Shown piece after piece: positions 42,416 through 54,018 of a stretch of DNA of 64,000 bases. The translations under genes and the position numbers were made by a program. How positions within the stretch are numbered: the stretch's first letter is position 1; every line of letters starts with the position of its first letter. Below the pieces are notes generated by a model, which had not been told where the DNA came from, did no database searches, and saw only the letters and a list, made by a program, of their open reading frames with translations. This DNA comes from Trichomonas tenax (Eukaryota > Parabasalia > Trichomonadida > Trichomonadidae). The stretch covers positions 1 to 64,000 of the forward strand of contig JALKBU010000066.1 in assembly GCA_023091735.1 (NCBI GenBank), written 5' to 3'.

Positions 42416-42736
42416 ATGCAGAAGCTCGAGTTAGACATCCAATACGATGAAGGCGCTTCACCGTACTCTGGCTCAATGCTTTTCACCGGCGAAACATACA
42501 CAATGGGAAACGCCCTCAGACAGACAATTCTTACAAATCCGAAAGTAAATTTCTGTGGTTACACAGTTCCTCACCCAGCGGAGACAAAAATGGCACTCAG
42601 AGTTCAGGCTGAGCCTGGAGAGAAGATTACAGATATCACACTTAACGCTATCGGTGATTTTAAGCAATGGTGCAATAACTCATTAGAGAAATTCAACAGA
42701 GCTTGGGAACAATTCGAAAAAAACACAATAATTTAG
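42416..42736 (+). CDS. RPC19: RNA polymerase I/III subunit AC19 (RPAC2)
   Basis: A 106-residue small alpha-like subunit. FTGETYTMGNALRQTIL is the alpha-motif helix that dimerises with AC40, and GYTVPHPAETKMALRVQ is the diagnostic PHP-x-E strand shared by AC19 and archaeal Rpo11. Both read clearly. AC19 is shared by RNA polymerases I and III. The protein is shorter than the yeast and human versions (about 130-140) because the acidic N-terminal tail is missing; the core is complete. Rpb11 is the alternative, but the GYTVPHP sequence favours AC19. Confidence 0.85.
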   Translation: MQKLELDIQYDEGASPYSGSMLFTGETYTMGNALRQTILTNPKVNFCGYTVPHPAETKMALRVQAEPGEKITDITLNAIGDFKQWCNNSLEKFNRAWEQFEKNTII

Positions 42737-43078
42737 AGTTTAGATATAAAGAGTTTGATGCTAAAATTAAATGTTCTTAATACCAAAAAAATTATATATT
42801 TTCTTTATATTTACATGCAACTTAAAAATAAAGATATATTACCTTAGAATTCTCACATACACAATCATTTACTTTATTAATCAAAAATCATATATTTTTT
42901 TCATTAATTTTACATAATCCTTAAGCGATAATCGTACATTGCCTTAAAACTGCCAAATTCACAATCATCAACTTTATAAATCGATAGTTATATATATATT
43001 CAATATTTCATTTTAAAGCTTTGGTGCTTTGAATATAGAATATAAACATTAAACATAGTATTTATAACAACATAACAA

Positions 43079-44299
43079 TTAAATATACGCTTTTTGAAGT
43101 ATAATTTGTTCAACTTCAATGAGTTTTAACTTAATTTCCTCAATCTGCTGGCGAATGCGATTTCTGGCATTAATGTGTTCTTGCTTGAAATCGAGGAAAA
43201 TTTTATTCACTTCATTGAAATCGACAGTTGTGGTATTTTCCTGCTTTTCTATCTTCTGATCGACTTTGGCTGTGAGATGATCATTAAAATCATTCATTGT
43301 TTTGTCGATCACAACAATTCGGTCATAAACATCATGAATCTCCTTAGAAAGAGTGTCAATCTTATCCTGAACACTATTTAATGAAATATCACACTTATTT
43401 ATGTATATCTTCAAATCATTTTGTGCATTACTCAAATTATGCGATAAATTCGAGACCCATTGTGCAAACTCAGCTTCTGTTACAAGCTGCGCAATATCCT
43501 TTGTTTTTTTCTTCTCAATCATGTCTGTAACTTTCGTCTTTGACTTGTTTTGAAGATCTGCGCGTAAATTCGTGCATTCTTCTTCTAAGTTCACGATTTG
43601 TTGGTGATTTGCGTCAATTTTGTTATAGAGTTCATCATCAATCTGAACAGTACTGGATTTGATCTTTTGATTGCGATCATTGAAGATTTTCCAATTTTCA
43701 TTAGCTTTGTCAATTCTTGTTTGAGTATTACTCAGATTCGACAATAAAGGTGTATTATCTATCTGTTCTTGGAAAACTGATGAATAAACTTCTCTTTCGG
43801 TCGGTAAAGGCGCTAAAGATGAGTGGAACTCAAATTTCTCGGTGCTTTGTAATGTTTCAACCATTTTTTTGCTAGATTCAATATTTTTCTTGGCACTTTC
43901 AGTGATAGATTTGCGGATTTCATTTGTTTTTGCTGTAACTGTGGCTTGTACTTGTTTAAATGCGTTCTCAAAGCGTTGATCATTCTGCCTCTTCTCTTGA
44001 GTATCTGCAAATTTGTTAATTCGTTGCATTAAATTATTAATTCGTGAATTTAAAACGTTAAATCTTTGTTGGTTTATATTAAAGCGTTCTACTTCTACGA
44101 GAGAAGAAACAGATTTCTGTTTGCTCTTGATTACGCCAATTTTTTGTGTTAATTGCACTGGAATATCGTTAATGACTAATTCGAAGTTATTTCTTAACTT
44201 ATCGATGGTTTTCTGCATGACAACTAAGTCATTTTTCATCGTGTTCACTTGAAATGTTTCTGCTGGACGACTTTGCTGTGAAGTTGATAATTCGCTCAT
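43079..44299 (-). CDS. Long coiled-coil protein of unknown function
   Basis: 406 residues from the ATG at 44299. It is almost entirely predicted coiled coil (for example NLMQRINKFADTQEKRQ; IEKKKTKDIAQLVTEAEF) with low hydrophobicity and no recognised domain. The frame continues 11 codons upstream to another ATG, but that part overlaps a GACTTGTAAAAAGTC palindrome and an Inr (TCACGTTA, minus strand, 44304-44311), so the downstream ATG is chosen. A structural role in the cytoskeleton is plausible but not shown. Confidence 0.75.
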   Translation of the reverse strand: MSELSTSQQSRPAETFQVNTMKNDLVVMQKTIDKLRNNFELVINDIPVQLTQKIGVIKSKQKSVSSLVEVERFNINQQRFNVLNSRINNLMQRINKFADTQEKRQNDQRFENAFKQVQATVTAKTNEIRKSITESAKKNIESSKKMVETLQSTEKFEFHSSLAPLPTEREVYSSVFQEQIDNTPLLSNLSNTQTRIDKANENWKIFNDRNQKIKSSTVQIDDELYNKIDANHQQIVNLEEECTNLRADLQNKSKTKVTDMIEKKKTKDIAQLVTEAEFAQWVSNLSHNLSNAQNDLKIYINKCDISLNSVQDKIDTLSKEIHDVYDRIVVIDKTMNDFNDHLTAKVDQKIEKQENTTTVDFNEVNKIFLDFKQEHINARNRIRQQIEEIKLKLIEVEQIILQKAYI

Positions 44300-44303
44300 T
44301 ATA

Positions 44304-44326
44304 TAACGTGAATTTGACTTTTTACA
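44304..44326 (-). promoter_or_regulatory. Inr and palindrome upstream of the coiled-coil gene
   Basis: Minus-strand TCACGTTA lies 4 nt before the ATG at 44299. Just upstream, the minus strand reads GACTTGTAAAAAGTC, related to the TGACA[T/A]GTAAA motif. Confidence 0.5.
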
Positions 44327-47300
44327 AGTCATATTTTTAATTTACACGACAATCAATGTTACATATCAAAACTGTTCGTTTATATGTCAAAAATCAATTT
44401 TACATTACAATAAGATAAATTTACGTGTCAATTTCAAACATACTCAAGATATAGCTTTTGCAGATGGAAAAACACATGTTACCTAAAGCCAAAGTGGCGA
44501 TTTTACCTTGGTTAATGCGCAGCTGCATTTTAACTTGTTTATCCGCTATTTTTAATGGGAAATCCCTCATTATTCTGTATACGGGATTAAATTGCATAAG
44601 AAAATCCTATTTATTCATTGGAGAAAAATAATTTCATTCGGAATTATGATACCAATCTTAAATCACATTAAAACTATTTTAATAACAATATTTTCTCTCA
44701 CATTTTATAAGAGAGAAGGTCTTAATATGTTTTCGAAGTTTCGAAATCAAACATTTCGAATAAGATATCAACAAATCACCAAAGGGAGATTATAATTCCC
44801 ATATATCGGACCTATACAATAGATTAGAAATATGCATCAACCTTAAATCGTATTTTTGAAGGCAATTTAAAAAATGTTCTTTTTGATTTGAGTGAACTGT
44901 CTTCGGCTCTTTCACCACTAAATGTGGCATTGTTGTATGGTGCTGCAATCTTATTCAAATGAAAAATATTTTTTGCAAATTTTTAACCTTTGGAAATAAC
45001 TCCCTGCAACTGGATGAGTAAAGGAATACAACAAAAATCGTCCTAATCCCTAAAATTAAAGTCATCACAACATAAAACAAGAGTTATTGAAATACGGAAT
45101 ACATCAATATGACATGTTGCTAAAAAACTATTTAAATATCAAAGAACCAGCTTCTTCATGAAAATTCACTCATGCAGCAGAATATAAATTAGTCATAAAT
45201 TCTTCATTAAAGAGAATACATATGATGTGTAGAATAGATTATGACACAAAGAAGTCTTTGTAATTAATCAATAAAAAGATTCATTTGTGCTGTGGGATCA
45301 GAGGTTGTCTTTAAGGCAGTGGATTTGAGAACGAGGACTACATTGCTCCATTGAGAAAGCTGAGAAATCTATCAAAACTAAACGCTAAAAATAAAAAAAG
45401 TTCCGATTTTATCGCAAAACGCATTTTGGGTAAACAAAGCCTAAAGAAATAACAAGTTATATATTTTTGTGATGGAAATAATCGTAAGAAGTAATCCTAC
45501 TCTGAAAAAGTGCCTATTAGCATAAAATAAATAGAAATTTAGAATCATCATATGGTGTAGATGCCAAATATATCATAAAAAATTATAAATTTACCATAAA
45601 GTTCAGAAAAATCACAAACGTGACACAAAAATGATTCGACTTTTTCTAGTGCATGTATTATGTTAAGTTCAAATTCTACTGAAAAAGTCCAAAATAATTC
45701 TGAATATAATTAATACATAAAAACTCCTTTTTGGCTTTTTAAATAAAGCTTTGCTTTACCCGCCCTAGGAATCAAGTTCCAGGAATTTTAAATAATTAGG
45801 AAGATTTAACATTAACTACCCTCTTGAAGAAACATGTTTAATCCCGAGTGTTATCCCAAGCCATTTAAGGTTATTATCAGTTTTTCCAAGAGAGTTTAGT
45901 TCCCACAGCGCGCAAAACTTCAAATTTTCTAGCAAGGTTATAGAGGCTCATTATAGAGACCCTATAGATGAGAAGTAACTACTAACAAAGCAAAAATAAA
46001 TCATCCTACGTGAATATGCAAATTTCTCAATTAAAAACGTCGATTTGTTGCTTTTAATAGATGAAAATACTTATTGCAGCTACTTTAATATTGTTTTATA
46101 CAACTTTTACTACTTAACTAGCTTTATTTGACTAAATATTTAGACTTTCACATAAATACACAATTTCTTAAACAATGTAAGTACTATATTAGAATTTGCA
46201 TCGTAATAATAGAAATAAATAGAAATTTGTTAAATACTTATTAAAATAGTGAAATCGAAATCGTATTTTGATCAATTTTAGGAGTTTATGAGGAGTTATA
46301 GGTATAAAATGCCTGCATGTAGCCTGTATGCTGTGTGCAAGTTAACAAATTACGTCTTATCACACTAATTGCGAAGATATTATTTTTATTTCGAAAAAGA
46401 AAGGACATATGTTATAATCAATGCAACAACCAACATCTAGGCCATGAATGCAGCAATACCTCTATTCTCGTTTATGGTAAGAGGCCTTAGTTAGAGTGGA
46501 CCTAATTCTTAATTGTATTTATTGACTTTCAATGAACAAATAAAATGTTCACTTGTCACGTATAATAAAACTATACTATAAAATCTATCTACAGCAGAAT
46601 TTACAATAAAAAACGATGTTACGGTTTAGATATAGAAATGTGACATAGAAAGTGACAATCTGTAAAACTGTCAACGTATTAAACTTTTGTGAAAACTCTG
46701 AAATGACATTATCATCAATATATATGCAGACCATTTTGGTGAAATTTTTGGACTTTTATGATTTTGACGGCAGTTCTCAATTATTTATTTGTTTTTTATA
46801 GCTCATTCACGATTTTCGTTTAAAGCAAAAATATTCGTTATTAACCTTTTCTGAGCGAAACTCAAAAATCCTCAGACCTGACAAATTCAACTTTTCTACC
46901 TATTTTTACATTCTATTTTAATATCATTTTTATTTTTCGAGATAAATGTTGTTTTTATTTATTACCTATAATATGTTTTGTAAGAGCATGTATGCAAAAA
47001 TGCATTTAAGTGCAGGAAATAAAAACTTGATCCATTTTGTTGTGAAATGAATGAATATAACAAACCAGCATGTTTGAAATAAGCGTGTTAGTTGTATTCA
47101 TGTCTTCAATTTGAAATTACTGGATGAATAACTTTTTTCGAATTATATTATAGCGACAATGTATTAGTATCGTATCATTTCATGTTCTTCGTATCAGGTA
47201 TATATTGGAGGTCCAATATATCAATATGTAATATTCGTCGAATGTTGAGATTCAAGTTTGATTTTGATCAATATGAAATAAATAAAGCCAATATCGTCTG

Positions 47301-47852
47301 TGATGTAATGCAATAGTGTCCTTTTTGTGATTTTTTATATGTAGCTTGTAAAATATTGATAGGATAAAAAAATAAGATAAAGATTTTTCAATTGCTAAAC
47401 ATTAGCGCATGAACCAAATCAGTTATGGTATTAGGTACTGGCGTTGATGTTGGTGCCAGAAAATGGTGCCCCCAGAATGCGTATTCAGAGTGCCACACCT
47501 TCTGCAAATTGAGAAGAAGTCTATATCCTATTCCTTTGTTGTTGTTTTGTAACAATACACTTCATTTTGAGTTTATTTTTCGCAAAAAAGTAACGAGTCC
47601 TCTCAATTCGCACACAATATTTTTCACTTTTGACTGCGAAGGGAATCACTTTTTTGTTGGTCAAAAAATATTGGCCAATATTCAATTTTGTCTTAAAATG
47701 AAATAATAAAAGGTATAGATCTTATTTATCATAAATTTATTTTCAAAGCACATTCAATTTTTAAAAGCCACATTAATATCACTGTACACCAGCAAGCAAA
47801 TATTTAAGTCCGAGAAAACTTTTTAAAAACGTATAAATCTTAAATAAATCAA
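44327..47852. other. 3.5-kb gene-free region
   Basis: No intact gene, RNA gene or repeat was recognised. The first 100 bp contain TTTACA/TTACAT variants of the recurrent motif. GC-richer patches near 45290-45380 and 45760-45800 may be relics. Only short, unrecognisable open frames occur (for example 44592-44795 and 47425-47706). Confidence 0.5.
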
Positions 47853-50800
47853 ATGAACTCTGTTGACTCCAATGGATCGAACCCTCAATTTTTGATGAAC
47901 TCCTTTGCTACGGAGTCCTCAAAGTACGCGGGCCTCATCCAGGAATCAAAGAGCAAAGGATTGTACAAAAATGTCCAAAATTTGCTGAATTACATGGATT
48001 CCATCATCCCTGAGATGTATACGCTCCACAATATTGTTTCTATATGGCGTGCAGTGCAAATGTTTGGATTAATGTTCTTATCAAATTATTTGTCGTTAAA
48101 CCCTGAAAATGAAGTTATTCATAAGTTTTTCAACTACTTCTCTATCATATGGAACATTGTTCCCATTGACAATCGCGATAATTCGTCTTTTTGGGTTGCT
48201 TTGTTCTATTTCATCATTTCTCTTGCGTTTTTCATTACTTTATTTGGTGCAGCCAACTACTATGCAAAGAAGGGATCACTTCACAAGATTTTTATCTATT
48301 CTATTCATTTATATATTTCGATTTTTGGATATTTAATCCACACGCCGTGCCTCGAAATCTGTTTTGAGACCATTAGCAAAATGATTGCCAAGAAATCGAT
48401 GTCTTTTGATTTGCCATATAACATCATTACTATTATTTTAACTGTATGCGCTTATTTAAGCTATTACATGTTCTACAGGCAAATTTACTCGTACTCATTC
48501 ATATTTAGGCCAACATCATACATGTGCATCAACGGAAATCAACGAATGGCAACATTCCAAGTGCAAACATTTCAAGCGATTTCAACCGGCTTGGCGACGT
48601 TTTTCCCTAAAATTGCACAAGCAGTTTTCCTCTTCATCGACGCCTTGTTCTGCGTTCCGATTTTCTTCACGATTTTTAGGAGTTTTTCGATGGTCCAATT
48701 TTGGCATAACACAATTTTCCTCACATTCTCGATATTCGGAATCCTCTCTCACACGGTATTTGGCATTCTCGTGCTTGTCGAAGTCAAAAACACACCAGTC
48801 GGATTATTCATTTGGATTCTTGTTTTCGTAATTTCTTTCATCGTCGCTCACTTCATCACACAAACTATCATAAGGAAGGCATTGCTATATCTCGACAACA
48901 TCTGTGAAGATCCAACCGTTCTCGAAGGAGAAACAGATTTCATGAAATTGTTCGTTTATACAATCATTGGATTCCATTTCGCGCATCCAGCGTCATTAGA
49001 TTTCAGAGTTTTCAAGCACATTACAACAAAGAACCCGGATAACGCTCTATTTTGGGTTGTTTATGGCAAATTTGTTGCGATTTATCCAGAACTCTCGGAT
49101 TTGCATAATTTCATCGTCAGAACGCTTATACAGCGCAAGATTCGCGGTGTTTTCGCTAAACAGTGCATTGCACAGTCCCATTTGATCTTCCAGCAGAGAG
49201 ATTCGAATCTTTCCGCTGATCTCAAGAAGAAATTATCTATTCTCACTAAAGAAACATCCGGCGCTAAGAGGCGCCTTAGGCACATCTGGGATCAAGTCAT
49301 TCAAGACAATATGTCTGAAATGGACAGCGCTATAACAAACGCTTATCATTCAATCGATAATTGCGAAGTTCAGTTCAATTTAATGCTCGTTCAAGTTCCA
49401 AACAACCGATTCTTGTACAGAGCGTACGCGAGCTATCTTCTTGAATGCGCAAACGATATCGAGAGATATAAGGACGCTGCCGACAAGACAAAGATGCTCA
49501 CAAGAGGAATGAGAGTCTGTCCAGATCACACACAAGAACTTGGCCTTCATGCGTTTCCAAATCTTCCTCTTTTCTTGCCCGTTTCATATTCTTTGGGTGT
49601 CTCTTCTAACAATGACATGAGCGAAAGCGTTGTTTTCCAGGAAGATATTATTGATGAAGAAACGATTTCAAAGAGAGAAGATGACTCAAGATCTCTTAAG
49701 ACAATGATCTCTGAGCTTTCCATTCCTTCAATCAGACTAACATACATCACAGCTGTTGTATTGGCTTTGATATGCATTTGTGTCGTTGCTGTTTTGCTTA
49801 TTCTTTTGATCCCATTCAGGAAGAGAATCGAGAAGCCACAGAAGTTCTCTGAATACACATCTGTCGCTCGTTATTATGTTTCCATTTCCACAGTTCTCGC
49901 TCACCTTTACATTCTTTCGACACTCGATTTAATCCCAATGCAGCCATACAGCATGACAAGCTACGACAACGCAAATTCAACAAGCGAACAGCTGAAGTAT
50001 GCACTAACACAGCTCATCAACAGCATTCAGAAGTTTGCTGATTACAGAGATTATTCGAATGGAAATAAGTTCACGGATCACACTCGTTATCTATTGTATG
50101 AAGCATCAACAAATTACACACAGTTCGATAAACTGGGAAGAAACTCTACACAGCTGAATTCTCTCAGTAACATTTTGTCTCAGTATATTGTCGGACTTAC
50201 AGAAATTGCTGAGATGCCACCGCTTCAAATTAAAGCTCTCAACCGCTTTTCATTACTTACTCCGTCAATGAGAACTCCATTCTACAACATCGAGAACGTT
50301 GTTGCTCAGTTGGCTTACGTCACTGATAACTTGACAGGTTTCATCGACGACGAAGTCACAAAGATGGACCATGCCATGTACTACATGAAGATCGGCGGCA
50401 GCCTCTTCTTCTTGCTTGTCTTCGTTATCATTATGATAATCATCTGGTTCAGGATTACAAGAGATAAGAAAATCATCTACAGAACATTAATGGTTCTTCC
50501 TAAGAACGTCGTCTCGCAGATATCTGAAGATCTCAGATCAGTTAAAGCAGATGATTCTCTCAAATCAGAGCGCCTTGGAAGTACAGCGCACATCGGACAA
50601 GAGCTGGAAAGGAACAGGCAAGAAGAAAACACGCTCAAAGTATTAACAGCTGCTTCTGATGAAAGTAAGTTAAGCTCTGAGCTTTACATTATTTTAACAC
50701 TCTTTGCTGTTTTGTGCGCCCTCATGATCTTGTGCAACATAATGATGACAATTTTGTACACCAACGAAGGCAATGCAATCAACGAGAACTGCCAGCACGT

Positions 50801-52541
50801 CGACAACATCTTCACGACAGCTTCTTTCATGGCTCTCCTTTGCATGCAAACAAACGACATCACTGCTCTCTTGATGAGACAACTAATGACAGACACACCG
50901 GACGTCCCAGGAAAGTGGCATCACTTAGAAGTTTACCAATACAATCTCACTGATTACTACTCCGCATTGAGGTTCGGTTATGGAAAAGGAAGGCCGTTCC
51001 CCAACTTCAGAGATTTAGTTGAAGAATCAAAGGACCGCGCGGACTGCAACAGAACAAGAATGCCGACAACTCTCAAGGAGGGCTTCAGCTGCTTGTCACC
51101 AGACATCTTGATAAGGTACGAGTACTACATGCTTCACTCCATTGTTGACTCAACAATTGTTGGTGCCTCCAAAAATTTGATTATCCCAGTGCAGGTCGAT
51201 AGACTGGCTTATGCGAACGAAATCTTCTTGTACAGAATTTACGATGACTTCCTCTATCAGGCATCAATTGTTGTCAGCCATTTAGTTGATGACATTATCA
51301 GCTCCAACTTCCCAATTTACGGCACAATCATTATTATCACTGTTGTCGTTATCATCATCTGCGCAATCATGATCATGGTCACTGCCCGCAGCCTCGAACA
51401 GAAGCTCAGATTCACACTCAGACTGTTGCTCGCTTGCCAGGCGCAGATGGTTATTCAGAACTCATACATCGTCAGCGTTCTCTCAGGGAACTTCTCAAAG
51501 GGCGGAAAGGACTCTTCAACAAGAGATGATGCATTTTATGATTCACTTGTCGAGGAATTACCTGACGCCATTATCGTCACAAACGGTGCAACGTACAAAG
51601 TCCAATCATGCAACAATGCAGCACAGAAGATGTTCAAGAAGGACTTAGTTGGACAGAGCTTCTCTGCTTACATTACTTCTATGGATTTCACCGCAGAAAC
51701 CAAGGCGAAGGTTGACACATTGTTCGATCCAACAACAAAGACAGCTTCATGCGGCATTACAAACATCAACGGTGATCCAGATGTCAGGAACTTACTTGTT
51801 ACAAGAACGTCCGTTCTCATTGGTGACTCCGTCATCTTCACTGTTAGAAATGTCACACAGACATTCGTCTACAACAAGCTGATCTCCGAAGAGCGCACAA
51901 AGAGTGATAAGATGCTCGCTACGATTCTTCCTGCCTCTCTTGTTCCTCGTGTTCAAGCCGGCGAGAAGAATATTTCATTCTCTGTTCCTGCAGCGACAAT
52001 TTGCTTCATTGATATCGTTGAGTTCACGCCTTGGTGCTCAAGCAACTCCGCACAAGTTGTCACAGGAACTCTCAACGCGATCTTCACAGAGTTCGACACA
52101 ATCGTCGGGTCGCTGCCCGTCATGCAGCGCGTCAAGTGCATTGGCGACTGCTACATGTGCGCGGGTGGTATCTTCGCTGAAACACCGAATATCCTTCAGT
52201 TTGCTCGTTCTACCGTTGACTTTGGCCTTGAAGCAATTCAGGCCATTGGAAGAGTCAATGAGCAGTTTGGAATGTCTCTTCGCGTCAGAGTTGGTGTCCA
52301 CATCGGCGGACCAATCGTCGCTGGTGTAATTGGCATTGGCAAACCAACTTTCGAAATCTTCGGCCCAGCGATTTCTATGGCACAACAAATGGAACACAAT
52401 GGCGTCCCAATGCGTGTCCATGTGTCAAGAAATGTCTATGAGCTCATCTACGGCGGCACATACAAGATCGAAGAGCGTGGTGAAATCCAATGCAAGCAAG
52501 GAAAGATGGTAACTTATCTCGTTGACAAACTTCCTCAATAA
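47853..52541 (+). CDS. Multi-pass membrane adenylate cyclase with PAS domain
   Basis: A 1562-residue receptor-like cyclase making cAMP from ATP. Several hydrophobic segments fill about residues 60-350, a cytosolic-looking stretch follows to about 640, and further single membrane segments lie near 640, 845, 945 and 1160. Residues about 1230-1330 look like a PAS sensor (ELPDAIIVTNGATYKVQSC). The class III catalytic domain spans about 1375-1560. The metal-binding aspartates are D1387 (CFIDIVEF) and D1432 (CIGDCYMC), and K1428 is at the adenine-selecting position. FEIFGPAISMAQQM (1500-1513) has Glu where mammalian cyclases have the adenine Asp, and Ser1508 and Gln1512 where the transition-state Asn and Arg usually sit. 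The membrane-PAS-cyclase layout is typical of a large trichomonad family. Confidence 0.92.
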   Translation: MNSVDSNGSNPQFLMNSFATESSKYAGLIQESKSKGLYKNVQNLLNYMDSIIPEMYTLHNIVSIWRAVQMFGLMFLSNYLSLNPENEVIHKFFNYFSIIWNIVPIDNRDNSSFWVALFYFIISLAFFITLFGAANYYAKKGSLHKIFIYSIHLYISIFGYLIHTPCLEICFETISKMIAKKSMSFDLPYNIITIILTVCAYLSYYMFYRQIYSYSFIFRPTSYMCINGNQRMATFQVQTFQAISTGLATFFPKIAQAVFLFIDALFCVPIFFTIFRSFSMVQFWHNTIFLTFSIFGILSHTVFGILVLVEVKNTPVGLFIWILVFVISFIVAHFITQTIIRKALLYLDNICEDPTVLEGETDFMKLFVYTIIGFHFAHPASLDFRVFKHITTKNPDNALFWVVYGKFVAIYPELSDLHNFIVRTLIQRKIRGVFAKQCIAQSHLIFQQRDSNLSADLKKKLSILTKETSGAKRRLRHIWDQVIQDNMSEMDSAITNAYHSIDNCEVQFNLMLVQVPNNRFLYRAYASYLLECANDIERYKDAADKTKMLTRGMRVCPDHTQELGLHAFPNLPLFLPVSYSLGVSSNNDMSESVVFQEDIIDEETISKREDDSRSLKTMISELSIPSIRLTYITAVVLALICICVVAVLLILLIPFRKRIEKPQKFSEYTSVARYYVSISTVLAHLYILSTLDLIPMQPYSMTSYDNANSTSEQLKYALTQLINSIQKFADYRDYSNGNKFTDHTRYLLYEASTNYTQFDKLGRNSTQLNSLSNILSQYIVGLTEIAEMPPLQIKALNRFSLLTPSMRTPFYNIENVVAQLAYVTDNLTGFIDDEVTKMDHAMYYMKIGGSLFFLLVFVIIMIIIWFRITRDKKIIYRTLMVLPKNVVSQISEDLRSVKADDSLKSERLGSTAHIGQELERNRQEENTLKVLTAASDESKLSSELYIILTLFAVLCALMILCNIMMTILYTNEGNAINENCQHVDNIFTTASFMALLCMQTNDITALLMRQLMTDTPDVPGKWHHLEVYQYNLTDYYSALRFGYGKGRPFPNFRDLVEESKDRADCNRTRMPTTLKEGFSCLSPDILIRYEYYMLHSIVDSTIVGASKNLIIPVQVDRLAYANEIFLYRIYDDFLYQASIVVSHLVDDIISSNFPIYGTIIIITVVVIIICAIMIMVTARSLEQKLRFTLRLLLACQAQMVIQNSYIVSVLSGNFSKGGKDSSTRDDAFYDSLVEELPDAIIVTNGATYKVQSCNNAAQKMFKKDLVGQSFSAYITSMDFTAETKAKVDTLFDPTTKTASCGITNINGDPDVRNLLVTRTSVLIGDSVIFTVRNVTQTFVYNKLISEERTKSDKMLATILPASLVPRVQAGEKNISFSVPAATICFIDIVEFTPWCSSNSAQVVTGTLNAIFTEFDTIVGSLPVMQRVKCIGDCYMCAGGIFAETPNILQFARSTVDFGLEAIQAIGRVNEQFGMSLRVRVGVHIGGPIVAGVIGIGKPTFEIFGPAISMAQQMEHNGVPMRVHVSRNVYELIYGGTYKIEERGEIQCKQGKMVTYLVDKLPQ

Positions 52542-52826
52542 TTTGTTTTAATTTTATGAATTTATATAATTTTTATAATGCGTAATAAAATCTTTTACTT
52601 ATATATTAATTATTTCCTCTCATCATCATTATTATTCTCTTTCCTTATGTTGAGATTATTTCGATGTGATTTTTGATTGAAATTGAATTCTTTTGAAAAA
52701 TTTAATCATAACTCGCAGATTACTGGATGTGCGCATTGGGCACTTTTTTGATGCGCGCGGATTTTGCTCTTTTACAGAGCGCGCGCATGGCGAACTCAAA
52801 AAAACCCCAAATATTCATTCATTACC

Positions 52827-53020
52827 CTGCAATACTTAGAATACTGCCTGATTAAATTTGATAAACCCTAACTATTATCACCCCCTTTTTTTACCAATTC
52901 CCCTGTTTTATCTACTAAAACTATCCCCTTTATATTGAGTTATATCCCTTTTAAACCATTATTCCCCCTCATTTTTATTCAAATCCTGCATTCATCATGA
53001 ACCTCTCAAAATTGAATTGC
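52827..53020 (+). repeat. Dispersed repeat, copy 1
   Basis: Shares an ordered set of blocks with 60115-60327: CCCTGCA, TTAAAT, CACCC/CATTTTT.., CTTTATATTGA.TTATA, CCTTTTAAACC and the end CATTCATCAT-AACCT-TCAAAATTGAATTGC. The copies differ by substitutions and one insertion of about 45 bp in copy 2. Confidence 0.65.
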
Positions 53021-53609
53021 GCATGCGCTCTATGATTGCTGTATTGCAAATAATCTATATAAAGGAATGGAAACAAAAAAGGCCATATTTCACGAGAATC
53101 ATTTGAGATAATCTTGATTTTCTTATATGGTATATATGATTAAAGAATTGTAATATAAACACCTAGGCCATATGAATAGCAGTTAATTTTTAGCTTGAAA
53201 CGCATAATTATAATTATCATAAGAATAAATTTGAAATCGGAAGGAATAAATGGTTGGAATCAATTCTAATTGAATAGTATAGTATGAAGAATTAATTGTC
53301 AAATGAAGAAAACTACAAATATCTTGTGATTGCTTTGCTTATTTTATTTAAGATCTGATATTATAGTATATTACTCTCACAGATGTTGCATTTAAGGTTT
53401 TACCCTATTTTAAACAGTATATAGATTTTGAAAAACAATATAAAAATTATTATTTTGAAAACATTCATTTTTCCATTTAAAACTGTAAAATCAATCATCT
53501 ATGTGGATTTATAGACTGTCTATGTTGAAATCTTGGAATAGAGCTTTAATATGAGGGGTTGCTCCTCAGGGTCGGTGTTACTTTTGCGCGAGCATGTACT
53601 CCCAAAATC

Positions 53610-53642
53610 GTGCGCATTAGCCTTTTTAAGGCCAATGCGCAC
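53610..53642. repeat. Tight hairpin, 15-bp arms with 3-nt loop
   Basis: GTGCGCATTAGCCTT (53610-53624) pairs with AAGGCCAATGCGCAC (53628-53642) at 14 of 15 positions. It is GC-rich against an AT-rich background. A related half-site TGCGCATTGGGC occurs at 52731. Confidence 0.75.
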
Positions 53643-54018
53643 ATCCATATAAATTACTTCGGTTGATTAAAGAATCTATTATAAGCACGCATTGTTCCAG
53701 TCATTTCTCAATGAAATAATTTTCATTCAAATCAAAAACTTCATTTTCATCTTCGTTCTTAATTACTGTGAATCATTGACAATATTGGATTGAGCTGCTT
53801 ATAATAATTCCAAAGTTCTAGCATCCAATTTTTAATCTTTCATGTTAATATACAAATTTAATATTCATTTCTGAAATAGATAATTAAATATTGAAGCATA
53901 TATAAAAATAGATAAAATCTATGCTTATGCCATTTTTTAATTCGATACTATTAAAACACAGCCAAAAGAGAGAAAGATATTTTTTGGTGTCACCCCCTTT
54001 AATTCTATTTTTTTGTAA

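Larger units (their letters stand above)
52542..54018. other. Intergenic region with dispersed repeat and GC-rich hairpins
   Basis: Contains inverted repeats ATGCGCGCG/CGCGCGCAT (52751-52759 and 52780-52788), a dispersed repeat copy (52827-53020), and a tight hairpin at 53610-53642. No gene was recognised. The start of the reticulon-like gene has no clear Inr. Confidence 0.55.

Noticed and set aside
52038..52421. 127-codon minus-strand frame
   Set aside because: Antisense to the cyclase catalytic domain.
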